The notes under the pieces: model-generated | Told to the model about the DNA's origin: nothing | What the model saw: the letters and a program-made list of their open reading frames with translations, nothing else | Database searches by the model: none | Assembly: GCA_020832285.1 (NCBI GenBank) | Contig: JAFIFB010000056.1 | Location: 1 to 64,000 of the forward strand | Length of the DNA stretch: 64,000 nucleotides | Origin: Balneolaceae bacterium | GTDB taxonomy: Bacteria > Bacteroidota > Rhodothermia > Balneolales > Balneolaceae | Reading direction: 5' to 3' | Translations under genes and position numbers: made by a program | Shown here: one piece after another, positions 6,413-15,438 of the stretch | How the letters are laid out: each line of letters opens with the position of its first letter | Position numbering within the stretch: the stretch's first letter is position 1

Positions 6413-7224
6413 TGGCTGATATTTTAGAAAAGATTTCAGATCAAACCAAAGTAGACCTCACCAAACGAAAAAGGGAGGTTTCGCTGCGCACACTGGAATC
6501 CATGCCGGGATACGAAAAAGAACGGATCAGTTTTGGTAACGCCTTGAAGAAAAAGGGGTCGGTTTCCATCATTGCTGAAATCAAAAAAGCATCTCCATCA
6601 AAAGGGGTTATTCGTAAAGATTTTGACCCGCTGAAGATTGCAGAGCAATACATCGAAAATGGCGCTTCAGCTATCTCAGTTTTGACGGATGAACCTTTCT
6701 TTAAAGGTTCATTAAGTTATCTCGAAAAAGTATCAATAATTAGCCCGATTCCATTGTTGCGCAAAGATTTTATCGTTGATCCCTACCAGATTAAAGAAGC
6801 AAGGGCATTTGGTGCAGATGCCGTTCTTTTGATCGTAACGATGTATGAAGGAAGCCAGCTTTCCGAACTGCTGGCGGCTGCAAAAGAGTTTCGCCTTGAT
6901 GTGCTGGTCGAATGTTATTATGAGGAAGAACTGAAGGGACTGAACTGGGATGAGATTGAGATTGTTGGTGTAAACAATCGGAATTTATCTACATTCGAGG
7001 TTGATTTACATCGGGGGGTAGAAATTTTAAGTCAGGCACCTGAACAAGTGATTAAAGTATCGGAAAGCGGTCTCCATAAACCCGGTGATCTGAACGTTTT
7101 ATTCGAAAATGGTATCCATTCAGCGTTAATTGGGGAGCATTTTATGCGCCAGCCAGATATTGGAAATGCAATGAAAGAATTTATTGACAAATTTGAAAAT
7201 ATAATTAATTCAAATGTCGAATAA
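6412..7224 (+). CDS. trpC: Indole-3-glycerol phosphate synthase
   Basis: Decarboxylates and cyclises CdRP to indole-3-glycerol phosphate; 270-residue TIM barrel. The family motif AEIKKASPSKG is at residues 55-65, with LRKDFIVDPYQI near 120-131 and VGVNNRNLSTFEVD further on, then SESGL and a final GEHFMR. ATG overlaps the trpD stop by one base, indicating translational coupling. It is a separate protein from TrpF, unlike the enterobacterial fusion. Confidence 0.96.
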   Translation: MADILEKISDQTKVDLTKRKREVSLRTLESMPGYEKERISFGNALKKKGSVSIIAEIKKASPSKGVIRKDFDPLKIAEQYIENGASAISVLTDEPFFKGSLSYLEKVSIISPIPLLRKDFIVDPYQIKEARAFGADAVLLIVTMYEGSQLSELLAAAKEFRLDVLVECYYEEELKGLNWDEIEIVGVNNRNLSTFEVDLHRGVEILSQAPEQVIKVSESGLHKPGDLNVLFENGIHSALIGEHFMRQPDIGNAMKEFIDKFENIINSNVE

Positions 7225-7262
7225 TGAACAGAGATAAACATATTATAAATATCAAATAACAG

Positions 7263-7931
7263 ATGTTTGCTGAACCGGAAAAACGAACCAAAGTAAAAAT
7301 TTGCGGCCTTACCACACTTGAAGATGCACGGTTTGCGGCGGGTGCACTGGCCGATTATTTGGGTTTTATCTTCTACAATGGCAGTCCCCGTCATATTGAG
7401 CCTGCCAAAGCTGGCGCCATTATTAATTGGATTGAAGGGCCTGAAAAAGTAGGTGTTTTTGTAAACCAGCCACTGGATGATGTGAACACCATTGCCAGGC
7501 AAACGGGTATTGACCTGGTTCAGCTTCATGGAAATGAATCTCCCGAATATTGTGAGTTGGTAGAACTTCCGGTAATAAAAGCCTTTCATGTTTCGAAAGA
7601 GACAACCAGTGAAGATCTGCGATCGAAAATTATCGGATATGAAACTGTCGCGGACTTTTTCTTATTCGACACTAAAATTGATGGCGCCTGGGGCGGAACC
7701 GGCCAAATATTTGATTGGAATATTCTGAAAGATGTGGTGGATGAAAAACCATTTTTTCTATCCGGCGGATTGAATGTCGAAAATATTGAAATGGCAGTGA
7801 AAACCGTTCATCCTACAGTAGTTGACCTTTCCAGCGGGCTCGAAGAATCACCCGGCCTGAAAGACTTCGACAAAATCGAACGGTTTTTCGATGTAATGCG
7901 TGATATATGGGAAAAACAGGAAATTGATTAG
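7263..7931 (+). CDS. trpF: Phosphoribosylanthranilate isomerase
   Basis: Catalyses the Amadori rearrangement of PRA to CdRP; 222 residues. Catalytic Cys14 is in KICGLT near the N-terminus, and the general acid Asp lies in the LFDTKIDG stretch, followed by GGTGQIFDW. The phosphate-binding end reads FLSGGLN and VDLSSGLE. It follows trpC after a 38-nt AT-rich gap and presumably shares its transcript. The enzyme acts before TrpC in the pathway even though it is encoded after it. Confidence 0.95.
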   Translation: MFAEPEKRTKVKICGLTTLEDARFAAGALADYLGFIFYNGSPRHIEPAKAGAIINWIEGPEKVGVFVNQPLDDVNTIARQTGIDLVQLHGNESPEYCELVELPVIKAFHVSKETTSEDLRSKIIGYETVADFFLFDTKIDGAWGGTGQIFDWNILKDVVDEKPFFLSGGLNVENIEMAVKTVHPTVVDLSSGLEESPGLKDFDKIERFFDVMRDIWEKQEID

Positions 7932-7982
7932 TTATTTGTTAATTGTTTATTCAAAATATACAATTCAAAAGTCGATTACATT

Positions 7983-8426
7983 ATGGAAACAAAAATCCTT
8001 TCTTTTGAAGATCTTAACGTTTGGCAGCTTGCCAGAGAAATTAGAAATGTAGTGTTTGAACGTGTAAAAAACTTTCCCAAAGAAGAACATTACCGGCTGT
8101 CAGATCAAATGATCCGATCTTCAAGATCGATTACCGATCAGATTGCTGAGGGATACGGACGATTTCACTATCAGGAAAATATTCAGTATTGCCGGCAGGC
8201 CAGAGGTTCTGCATATGAGTTAAAGAATCAATTCATAACCTCACTTGACTGTAAATATATTTAGAATGAAGAATACAATGCATTTGAGAATGATATTATA
8301 CGATGCTTTAAAATGATAAATGGTTACATCAACTATCTTAAAAAAGCCAAATCAAATTCATCGAATAGAACAAAAGAAGAGGGTTTGCCCTACAACGTTG
8401 AAATAAATAAATCGACTGTCGATTAA
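7983..8426 (+). pseudogene. Second four-helix-bundle gene (IVS family), broken by TAG
   Basis: An ATG frame of 93 codons matches the family (FEDLNVWQLAREI, YRLSDQMIRSSRSITDQIAEGYGR, ARGSAYELKNQ) and stops at TAG 8262-8264. The same frame continues with NEEYNAFENDIIRCFKMING-Y-INYLKK, the expected last helix, to TAA at 8424-8426. A single substitution has therefore truncated it. It lies between trpF and trpB on the coding strand. It is divergent from the copy at 3982, so it is an independent acquisition, not a recent duplicate. A truncated 93-residue product might still be made. Confidence 0.7.
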
Positions 8427-8453
8427 CAATTACACCAATTTCCAATAACGAAT

Positions 8454-9644
8454 ATGAAATACACAGCACCAACAAAACAAGGATACTTCGGCAAATATGG
8501 TGGCAAGTTTGTGCCAGAAATTTTGATTCCGGTTCTCGAGGAATTGGAAATTGCATACGAGGAAGTACAGAATGATCCGATTTTTCAAAAAGAGTATCAC
8601 GACTTGCTTCGTGAATATGTAGGGCGGCCCACTAAGCTGACCTACGCTAACCGGCTCACAGACTATTATGGCCGTGGTAAAATCTATTTTAAGCGGGAAG
8701 ACCTCTGCCACACCGGTGCACACAAAATAAATAATGCCATTGGTCAGCTTCTGCTGGCTCAAAAAATGGGCAAAACCCGAATCATCGCAGAAACGGGCGC
8801 AGGGCAGCACGGCGTGGCCACAGCAACGGCCTGTGCAAAGTTCGGGTTCGATTGTGTGATTTATATGGGCGCCGAAGATATGGAGCGCCAGAAATTAAAT
8901 GTAGACCGCATGAGGCTCCTTGGAGCTGAAGTACGCTCGGTAGAGAGTGGCTCACAAACCCTGAAAGATGCCACTAACGAAGCCATACGCGATTGGGTTA
9001 CCAATGTTGAGAATACTTTTTATATCATCGGTTCAGTGGTTGGTCCGCATCCCTACCCTATGATGACCCGGAATTTCCACAGGGTAATTGGTGAAGAGAC
9101 TAAAGATCAACTCAAAGATTTTGAGGGAAGATTACCCGACTATCTCATTGCCTGCGTTGGAGGCGGGAGTAATGCAATAGGATTTTTCTATCCCTTTATT
9201 GAAGATGAGGATGTAAAAATGATAGGAATTGAAGCAGCTGGCCTGGGTGCGGAAACCAATCAGACCGCAGCAACATTGACGATTGGTACACCCGGTGTAC
9301 TGCACGGTTCCATGAGCTACTTACTTCACAATGATGAAGGACAGATTCAGCTTGCACACTCCATCAGTGCCGGGCTTGATTACCCGGGAATTGGCCCCGA
9401 ACACTCCTACCTGCACGATACAAAACGTGTTCATTACTTTGGCATTACAGATAAACAAGCCATGAATGCTGTCAAACTGATTTCTGAAAAAGAGGGAATC
9501 ATTCCCGCCATTGAAACTGCGCATGCTATGGCCTATCTCGAAACCCTGATGCCGCTCACTCAAAAAGATGAGATTGTAGTAGTGAATTGCTCCGGTCGGG
9601 GTGATAAAGATATGAAGACCATATCGGAATGGTTTTCCAAATAA
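8454..9644 (+). CDS. trpB: Tryptophan synthase beta subunit
   Basis: PLP enzyme that condenses indole with L-serine; 396 residues, typical of TrpB1. The Schiff-base lysine is K91 in HKINNA, the phosphate loop GGGSNA is near 236, and [12 protein letters not shown] supplies the substrate carboxylate site. It forms an alpha2-beta2 complex with the TrpA encoded 41 nt downstream, with indole channelled between sites. The ATG follows the second four-helix-bundle pseudogene. Confidence 0.97.
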   Translation: MKYTAPTKQGYFGKYGGKFVPEILIPVLEELEIAYEEVQNDPIFQKEYHDLLREYVGRPTKLTYANRLTDYYGRGKIYFKREDLCHTGAHKINNAIGQLLLAQKMGKTRIIAETGAGQHGVATATACAKFGFDCVIYMGAEDMERQKLNVDRMRLLGAEVRSVESGSQTLKDATNEAIRDWVTNVENTFYIIGSVVGPHPYPMMTRNFHRVIGEETKDQLKDFEGRLPDYLIACVGGGSNAIGFFYPFIEDEDVKMIGIEAAGLGAETNQTAATLTIGTPGVLHGSMSYLLHNDEGQIQLAHSISAGLDYPGIGPEHSYLHDTKRVHYFGITDKQAMNAVKLISEKEGIIPAIETAHAMAYLETLMPLTQKDEIVVVNCSGRGDKDMKTISEWFSK

Positions 9645-9685
9645 TTTTAACACCTGATTACACAGATAAATACTAAATTTCAGAA

Positions 9686-10507
9686 ATGAACAGAATGATA
9701 GCTCAACAATCACGAATCCAGTCTCTGTTTAAAAACCGGGATTCTGATAAAAAAATTATGTCTCTCTTTATTACGGCCGGTTATCCCGACCTTGAATCTA
9801 CCGTTGACCTGGTATTGGGATTTGAAAAAAACGGCGCTGAAATTATTGAGATTGGAATGCCTTTTAGTGACCCCTTGGCCGATGGCCCAACCATTCAGTA
9901 TTCCAACAATGTAGCCATTGAGAATGGAATTACGATGAACAAAATCTTTGAAATGGTTTCTGAGATTCGCAAGCAGTCAGAAATTCCGATTATTTTGATG
10001 GGTTACATTAACCCGGTGCTGCGATATGGGGCAGAGGCCTTCTGTAAAAAAGCAGAAGAGAGCGGTGTCGATGGATTGATCATACCGGACGCCCCCATCG
10101 AAGAATCATCCATAATATCAGATCATGCAAAAAAACATAAACTGGATCTTATTTTTCTTGTGGCTCCCAACTCAACCGACAGCAGAATGAAACAGGTAGA
10201 TGAGCATAGCTCAGGATTTGTATATTGTGTTTCGGTAACAGGTGTTACAGGTGCACGAAGTGGAGAAGAGGTGGCAAAATCCGTTGAACGGTTTATCTCG
10301 CGGGTAAATCAGCATGTTACTAAAAATCCAAAACTTGTTGGATTTGGAATTAAAAGCCATGAAGATGCAGAAATAATCGCAAAAGAAGTTGATGGGTTTA
10401 TAGTTGGGAGCGCGTTAATAGATTCCATCAAAAAAGATTATCCAAATAAAGATTGGAAGCAAAACGTTTTTTCTTTTGTGAAACAATTAAAATATGGGAA
10501 TATTTGA
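9686..10507 (+). CDS. trpA: Tryptophan synthase alpha subunit
   Basis: Cleaves indole-3-glycerol phosphate to indole and glyceraldehyde-3-phosphate; 273-residue TIM barrel. Catalytic Glu55 (EIIEIGMPFSDP) and Asp66 (LADGP) are present, with the phosphate site VSVTGVTGAR and a late VGFGIKS. An alternative start at Met4 is possible. It is the last Trp-pathway gene and lies 26 nt before the DUF4837 lipoprotein gene. Confidence 0.96.
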   Translation: MNRMIAQQSRIQSLFKNRDSDKKIMSLFITAGYPDLESTVDLVLGFEKNGAEIIEIGMPFSDPLADGPTIQYSNNVAIENGITMNKIFEMVSEIRKQSEIPIILMGYINPVLRYGAEAFCKKAEESGVDGLIIPDAPIEESSIISDHAKKHKLDLIFLVAPNSTDSRMKQVDEHSSGFVYCVSVTGVTGARSGEEVAKSVERFISRVNQHVTKNPKLVGFGIKSHEDAEIIAKEVDGFIVGSALIDSIKKDYPNKDWKQNVFSFVKQLKYGNI

Positions 10508-10533
10508 GCGTAAACCATCAAAGAAAATTTTTT

Positions 10534-11643
10534 ATGAAAAACCTGTATCTGATTTTACCCGTTTTTGGCCTTTTTCTCTTAAATGCTTGTGATGGCGATT
10601 ACAGGCCAATGTCTGTGGGAGGAATCGATGAAATAATTGTCGTTATGGATTCTACACAATGGGAAAGTGAAACAGCCATGGCTATCGAAGAGACCTTTGG
10701 CAAACCTATTCCCACACTACCAAGTTACGAACCTACATACAGGCTGGTTTATCGTGATTTTAGCACGAATGCCCAGCTCGATGATTTGAGACAATATAAA
10801 AACCTTATTTTTGCCTCACCGATTGATGACGAAACCAACGTTGCAAATCTTATCCGGGCCATTTTAAGTGAGGATGTGGAAAACAGGGTTCGAAGCGGAG
10901 ACAGTTTTGCTTTTCCTATGGAAGATCGTTGGGTAAGAGACCAGTGGGTGTTATTGCTGACCTCTGCGACTGATGAAGAACTTGCAGAAAAGGTCCTGAA
11001 TTCCGAACAATCGCTTGTGGGGCACCTCAAGGAAAGAGAGTTTGAACGCCGCAAGCGTGAAGTTTACCGGCGTGGGGAACAGTTTGCTATTAATGACTCT
11101 CTCTGGGAAAATTACGGATGGAAAGTCCGAATGCAACACGATTACATGTGGACTATAAAGGAAGATAATGCCGCTGTATTCCGCCGCTACCTGCCAGATA
11201 ACGACAGATGGATTATGGCCTGGTGGAAAGATGATGTAAAGGATATCGAGTTTATTGACGAAAACTGGATAAATGCTACCAGGGATTCATTACTGCAGCA
11301 TTATATCCAGGGAGAAAGGCAAGGTTCATACGTAACTACAGAGTACAGAAGCCCAAGACAGGTTATTACCCGGGAGATAGAGCGAAATGACAGAATTGTT
11401 GGCTTTGAAACACTCGGAACCTGGCGTATGACTAACGATTTTATGGGTGGTCCGTTTGCCCACTTTACCTACTACGACCCGGAAACTGAAAGGCTTTTTA
11501 TGATTGAATATGGACAGTTTGCCCCGAGTGTGACAAAGCGCCGCTTTGTGCGGCAATTCCGTGCCATGGGACGCACATTTGAGTCTGATTCTACCTGGAC
11601 AAAACGGGACGAAAACCAGATTACAGATATGCTGAATCGTTGA
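10534..11643 (+). CDS. DUF4837 family lipoprotein
   Basis: A 369-residue protein with a signal peptide ending in LLNAC, a lipobox, so a lipid-anchored envelope protein. The rest fits the DUF4837 family known in Bacteroidota relatives: an early IDEIIVVMDSTQW strand, an internal VRDQWVLLLTSATDEEL stretch, and MGGPFAHFTYYD near the end. ATG 10534 is chosen because it starts the signal peptide; a longer frame would overlap trpA. It probably shares the trp transcript by read-through. The function is unknown. Confidence 0.8.
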   Translation: MKNLYLILPVFGLFLLNACDGDYRPMSVGGIDEIIVVMDSTQWESETAMAIEETFGKPIPTLPSYEPTYRLVYRDFSTNAQLDDLRQYKNLIFASPIDDETNVANLIRAILSEDVENRVRSGDSFAFPMEDRWVRDQWVLLLTSATDEELAEKVLNSEQSLVGHLKEREFERRKREVYRRGEQFAINDSLWENYGWKVRMQHDYMWTIKEDNAAVFRRYLPDNDRWIMAWWKDDVKDIEFIDENWINATRDSLLQHYIQGERQGSYVTTEYRSPRQVITREIERNDRIVGFETLGTWRMTNDFMGGPFAHFTYYDPETERLFMIEYGQFAPSVTKRRFVRQFRAMGRTFESDSTWTKRDENQITDMLNR

Positions 11644-11650
11644 TCCGTTT

Positions 11651-11691
11651 AATGATTACTTGGCTGGGAATCAGCTGAAAAAGTAATTATT
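11651..11691. terminator. Hairpin between convergent genes
   Basis: AATGATTACTT (11651-11661) pairs with AAGTAATTATT (11681-11691) with one mismatch, plus an inner GCTG/CAGC stem. It lies between the convergent DUF4837 and cNMP-binding genes. A clear T-run is missing on either strand, so termination is only probable. Confidence 0.4.
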
Positions 11692-11706
11692 GAAGAACGT
11701 CTAAAA

Positions 11707-12261
11707 TCAGATCTGCTCCGGTTCATTTCCTGACTGATACTGCGATTCAAGTAGAATGGAAAAGGCAGTTTCCAGGCCGATGGTTTCGGTTAGCTTTCTC
11801 ATGGTCTGTTCGAGCTGTTTCATGGCTTGAGTGGATACCGCCTCGAGGAACTTTACGGCTGTTTCGGGATGCCTTTTTTTTAAAGTTTCAAAATCTGGCT
11901 TGAAAAAGCCGAGAAGTGTACAATCTGTAAGGCATTGTGCCGACGATAATCTGCGTATATCGTATCCGATAGACATGGTACCAAACTCCGATGGAGCGTG
12001 GATATCCAGTGAAAACTCCCCGTTTTTATTCTGTTCAGCAGGATTCGTTACAGTAAGCTTTACACTTCCTTCTTCAATAAAGTACATTCCTGTACCCGGA
12101 TCATTCTGGTAATAAATAAATTCGCCTTCTTTATACTTTCGCCTGTGACAGAGCTGTAATAACTCATAACGCTCAAGAGGTGACAAACCTTTTAGCATTT
12201 TCGAGTTAAATACTATACCGCTTTGATCTTTTATTTTTTTGAAATCACTTTTCTTGAACAT
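11707..12261 (-). CDS. Cyclic-nucleotide-binding domain protein without DNA-binding domain
   Basis: A 184-residue protein with one Crp/Fnr-type effector domain at about residues 25-130, including YKEGEFIYYQNDPGTGMYFIEEGSVKL and the jelly-roll closing at LLGFFKPDFE. The C-terminal part is helical and ends without a recognisable helix-turn-helix, unlike Crp. It therefore probably senses a ligand and acts through protein contact, or has lost its DNA-binding domain. It begins 11 nt after the Omp85-type gene and should be co-transcribed with it. Confidence 0.75.
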   Translation of the reverse strand: MFKKSDFKKIKDQSGIVFNSKMLKGLSPLERYELLQLCHRRKYKEGEFIYYQNDPGTGMYFIEEGSVKLTVTNPAEQNKNGEFSLDIHAPSEFGTMSIGYDIRRLSSAQCLTDCTLLGFFKPDFETLKKRHPETAVKFLEAVSTQAMKQLEQTMRKLTETIGLETAFSILLESQYQSGNEPEQI

Positions 12262-12272
12262 ATTCAGGCGTT

Positions 12273-14672
12273 TTAAAATGAATGGCCAATTCCAAAACTG
12301 AAATAGAACCGGCGGTTGTTAAGCCAGCCCTCTTCAAGGTCATGAACGCGCATGGTTAAATCGAAGCGGGCTACAATAAATTCCCAATCGAGCCGAATAC
12401 CCAGACCCGAACCTACGGCAATCTGTTCGTAAAAAGAATCTAAGAAAAATTTCCCATCTCTCAGCAGGTCCACATCATCTTCATCCCTGAAGGTATTTCT
12501 TGGCCCGTACCACACATTCCCGGCATCGGTATGCCAGGCAATATGCCATTCTGCATTGAACATATCACGCAAAAAGATTTGACGGAATTCTTTGAACAAG
12601 GCCAGTTTGATTTCACCACCGTGAACAGCAACTTCATCAGGACTGATGCTTCCCGGACCGAGGCGAAACGGACTCCAGCCGCGAATATCATTACTTCCTC
12701 CGGCAAAAAACCGGCGGTTGAGAGGAATATTTTCACTGCTTCCGATCGGCTGGGCAAGGCCTGCAAAACCCCTCATTGCAAAAACCATATTCTGTGTAAT
12801 TGGTATATATCGCCTGTAGTCCGCCGAGAGTTTAATAAATCGGCTATAGTCCAAATCGTTCGATGAAATTCCAAACGGAGAGGGGAGAGAGCCTTGAAGT
12901 TCACCTGGTGAAATTAAAAAACGATCCATTAAATAAGGTACATTACCCGCAAAAGCGATAGAAAATTCACTGAAATAACCATAATTTCGCTTGATCAGAT
13001 TCGTGTTCTGACTTCTGAGAATATATCGGATAATAGAAGAGAACTGCGGATTAAAGTCCTCTTGAATCCGCTGAAGTTCAAAAGAACCTTCACCAAATTC
13101 GTTGATCAGGTTTTGGAGAAATTGAGAGGATGGATTCGTATCCACAATATCGAGTTCAATCAAATCGAGCAGGCTTGTAAGGCGGTGTGAATGCCTGAAC
13201 TCATAACGAAGATTGAACCGGATATCGGAATTTATATCGAAAAACAGTTGGTTCGACTGACTGTAAGTTAGTGAATATCGGGTTCTTGCACTTTCTATCC
13301 AATCTCTTCCGTCAAGTGCACCGAATGGAAAGTTTAATCGGGGCACAGTGTATTCGGCTCGTACCTCATAACTCTGGAAGATGGCTGCTCCGGAAGAAGT
13401 TCTCCTTCCCAGATCGTCCCGTGGTGAAATTTCACTCAGCATTCTTGATGAGACATATTCGAAACTTGAGTTTACCCCAAGAGTAAAATTTTCTGCTTTT
13501 CCAAAAAGGTTATTGTTGCTGTAATTTGCACCGACTCCTGTTCCGAATCCATATCTTCTCATTCCAAAAAATTCAGCACGTATAGAGTGACGGGGTAGTG
13601 TCTGGAGATCGAAATAAACGGGAATTTCATTAATGGAATAATCGGGCAGAGAGCTATCCTCACTGAGCCCAAATCTGTTTATCAGTAGATTACCTAATCC
13701 CTGAAAGGAATTGATTGTGCGTAAATATGCCGATTGATCAAACTTTTCACCCGGTTTGAAATGAATTTGTTCAGTGAGAAGTTCAAATTTAGTTTGTGCG
13801 GCATCCTGTTTTTGCAGATCGATTGTAAAACCGGGATTTGTGTAGGGCTCACCTTCGAGAGTCAGGGATTCGTCGTAGTTGTTGGCCCCATCTGGACCAA
13901 GCAAGTTGATATAAGCATTTCCAAATGTATAGATATCACCCGGGCGAATAGCAAACAAGACATCCAGTTCGGTAGAATCATTTTCATTACGTTTTAGCAA
14001 TGCCCGAACAGAATCCCGCTGAACAGCGGCATACCCGTGATTTTTCAGGAAATCGATAATTCTTGTTTGTTCTTCGCGAAGTACTTGTGCGCGGTAAGCA
14101 CTGTTGTAGGCAAAGGTGGAGTCATTAACCATATTGCCCGAAATTGCACTGTTTCTGAAAAAGTTTCGATGAATATCTTCATTTTCAAATTCAGGCAATC
14201 CGGTGTAAGAGATGGTATTGATACGTGAGGAAGGCCCTTCATCAATCAAAAAAGAGACTTCAAAACGGTTTTCTCTGAATTCAACAATATTTGTATCAAC
14301 CTCAGCTTCGAAAAAACCGAGGTTTTCATAGTATAGATTAATCCTTTCGATATCATTTGCTACCATTTCACGATCAAGCAGGCGCGGGGCTTCACCAACC
14401 CCGAAAACCCGCCAGATAAAATACCAGGGTGTAAAACGCCGGATACCCAGAAATTCCCGGTTAGAGCGGGTGCGCACCAGCGTTGTTAAAGCCCTGTTCG
14501 ATACATTTCGATTGCCAGTGAAACGAACTCTGCGGATAATTTCCATCTCATCTTCAGAAAGTTCCTCTATATCAGAACTGTTTTCAACCCCCTGATTTAC
14601 CTGCCCTTTTGAAGGTTCATGAACCAGCAATGCGACAGGAATGAAAAGAATGGCCAGAATAAGTCGTCTCAC
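12273..14672 (-). CDS. Omp85/BamA-TamA-type outer-membrane protein with POTRA repeats
   Basis: A 799-residue protein starting at GTG with a signal peptide (RRLILAILFIPVALLV). POTRA-like repeats follow, the first with RRVRFTGNRNVSNRAL near residues 45-60, others up to about 340, then a roughly 430-residue surface-antigen (D15) beta barrel with an ARAEFFGMRR-like entry, a GGSNDIRGWSPFRLG motif typical of Omp85 L6 loops, and a terminal F in the closing strand. It may insert outer-membrane proteins or secrete partner proteins. Canonical BamA has five POTRAs; this looks closer to the TamA/BamA-like group. Confidence 0.85.
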   Translation of the reverse strand: MRRLILAILFIPVALLVHEPSKGQVNQGVENSSDIEELSEDEMEIIRRVRFTGNRNVSNRALTTLVRTRSNREFLGIRRFTPWYFIWRVFGVGEAPRLLDREMVANDIERINLYYENLGFFEAEVDTNIVEFRENRFEVSFLIDEGPSSRINTISYTGLPEFENEDIHRNFFRNSAISGNMVNDSTFAYNSAYRAQVLREEQTRIIDFLKNHGYAAVQRDSVRALLKRNENDSTELDVLFAIRPGDIYTFGNAYINLLGPDGANNYDESLTLEGEPYTNPGFTIDLQKQDAAQTKFELLTEQIHFKPGEKFDQSAYLRTINSFQGLGNLLINRFGLSEDSSLPDYSINEIPVYFDLQTLPRHSIRAEFFGMRRYGFGTGVGANYSNNNLFGKAENFTLGVNSSFEYVSSRMLSEISPRDDLGRRTSSGAAIFQSYEVRAEYTVPRLNFPFGALDGRDWIESARTRYSLTYSQSNQLFFDINSDIRFNLRYEFRHSHRLTSLLDLIELDIVDTNPSSQFLQNLINEFGEGSFELQRIQEDFNPQFSSIIRYILRSQNTNLIKRNYGYFSEFSIAFAGNVPYLMDRFLISPGELQGSLPSPFGISSNDLDYSRFIKLSADYRRYIPITQNMVFAMRGFAGLAQPIGSSENIPLNRRFFAGGSNDIRGWSPFRLGPGSISPDEVAVHGGEIKLALFKEFRQIFLRDMFNAEWHIAWHTDAGNVWYGPRNTFRDEDDVDLLRDGKFFLDSFYEQIAVGSGLGIRLDWEFIVARFDLTMRVHDLEEGWLNNRRFYFSFGIGHSF

Positions 14673-14763
14673 AAACTTTTTACTTGAATGTAATCTGCAG
14701 AATTGTCCACTACAACGCTATAGGCGAAAATGTATTTAATAAGAAATGGTTAAAATTTGTATT

Positions 14764-15018
14764 TCAGACATCGTCATAGTCAAACCCTTCATCCTCTTCA
14801 CCGTGAAAGAAATCTTCTTTACGGATATAATCGGGCCAGATGTCTTCAATTCCCTCATAGATGGTTTCTTCCCCTTCTTCAATCTCATCCAGCTCATAAA
14901 GGTTGTTTATAGCTTGCTGAGGAAGCCCATTTCGTTCTGCCCACTCAATAAGTTCTTCCCGTGTTGCAGGGAATGGTGCTTCATCAAGTGCTGCGGCTAA
15001 TTCTACAGTCCAAATCAT
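14764..15018 (-). CDS. DUF2795-like small acidic protein
   Basis: An 84-residue protein opening with MIWTVELAAALDEAPFPATREELIEWAERNG and continuing with an acidic stretch to WPDYIRKEDFF. This pattern fits the DUF2795 group of small conserved proteins of unknown function. The extreme acidity of the C-terminus is visible directly. It stands alone between the Omp85 gene and the divergent tatA, with a 190-bp gap on the tatA side. Confidence 0.6.
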   Translation of the reverse strand: MIWTVELAAALDEAPFPATREELIEWAERNGLPQQAINNLYELDEIEEGEETIYEGIEDIWPDYIRKEDFFHGEEDEGFDYDDV

Positions 15019-15209
15019 AATGCTAATGTACTTAATTAAATTGTTTAATGATGTAATTTTGTTTCTATAAAACAGTTATACAGAAGACATGCAAATAAAA
15101 AACGCTCAAAATTACAACAATTTTTTTTAACTCGTCTAATAGGTGAATCAAATATTTTATATCTTGCACCCATTACGTAATAACAATTCAAACAAATAAG
15201 GATTATTGT

Positions 15210-15428
15210 ATGAGTATGCCAGGCGGTTTTGAAATGGTAATCATTGTTCTGATTATTTTGCTTCTATTCGGAGCAAAACGCATCCCGGAATTAGCACGGG
15301 GTTTAGGTCAGGGTATCCAGGAATTCCGAAAAGCTTCTGACGATATCAAAAAAGAAATTGATAAAGGAAAAGAAGATATTCAGGAAAGCACAAAATACAC
15401 TGAAAAAGAACCAGCAGAAAAGAATTAA
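15210..15428 (+). CDS. tatA: Sec-independent protein translocase TatA/E
   Basis: A 72-residue protein with the TatA architecture: a short N-terminal membrane helix (EMVIIVLIILLLFG), the hinge F-G-A-K-R-I-P-E-L, an amphipathic helix (ARGLGQGIQEFRKA) and a charged tail. It would form the oligomeric pore for folded Tat substrates in the inner membrane. TatB/TatC are not in the window. It ends 10 nt before gatA and may be co-transcribed with it. The preceding 15019-15209 gap contains a T-run and the start of an AT-rich probable promoter, with nothing else clear. Confidence 0.9.
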   Translation: MSMPGGFEMVIIVLIILLLFGAKRIPELARGLGQGIQEFRKASDDIKKEIDKGKEDIQESTKYTEKEPAEKN

Positions 15429-15438
15429 CCATTTATCA

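Noticed and set aside
3982-8426. Stop-codon reassignment (TAA/TAG read as amino acids), suggested by three genes with internal stops
   Set aside because: All intact genes in the window end at TAA, TAG or TGA with normal lengths, so the internal stops are best read as mutations.
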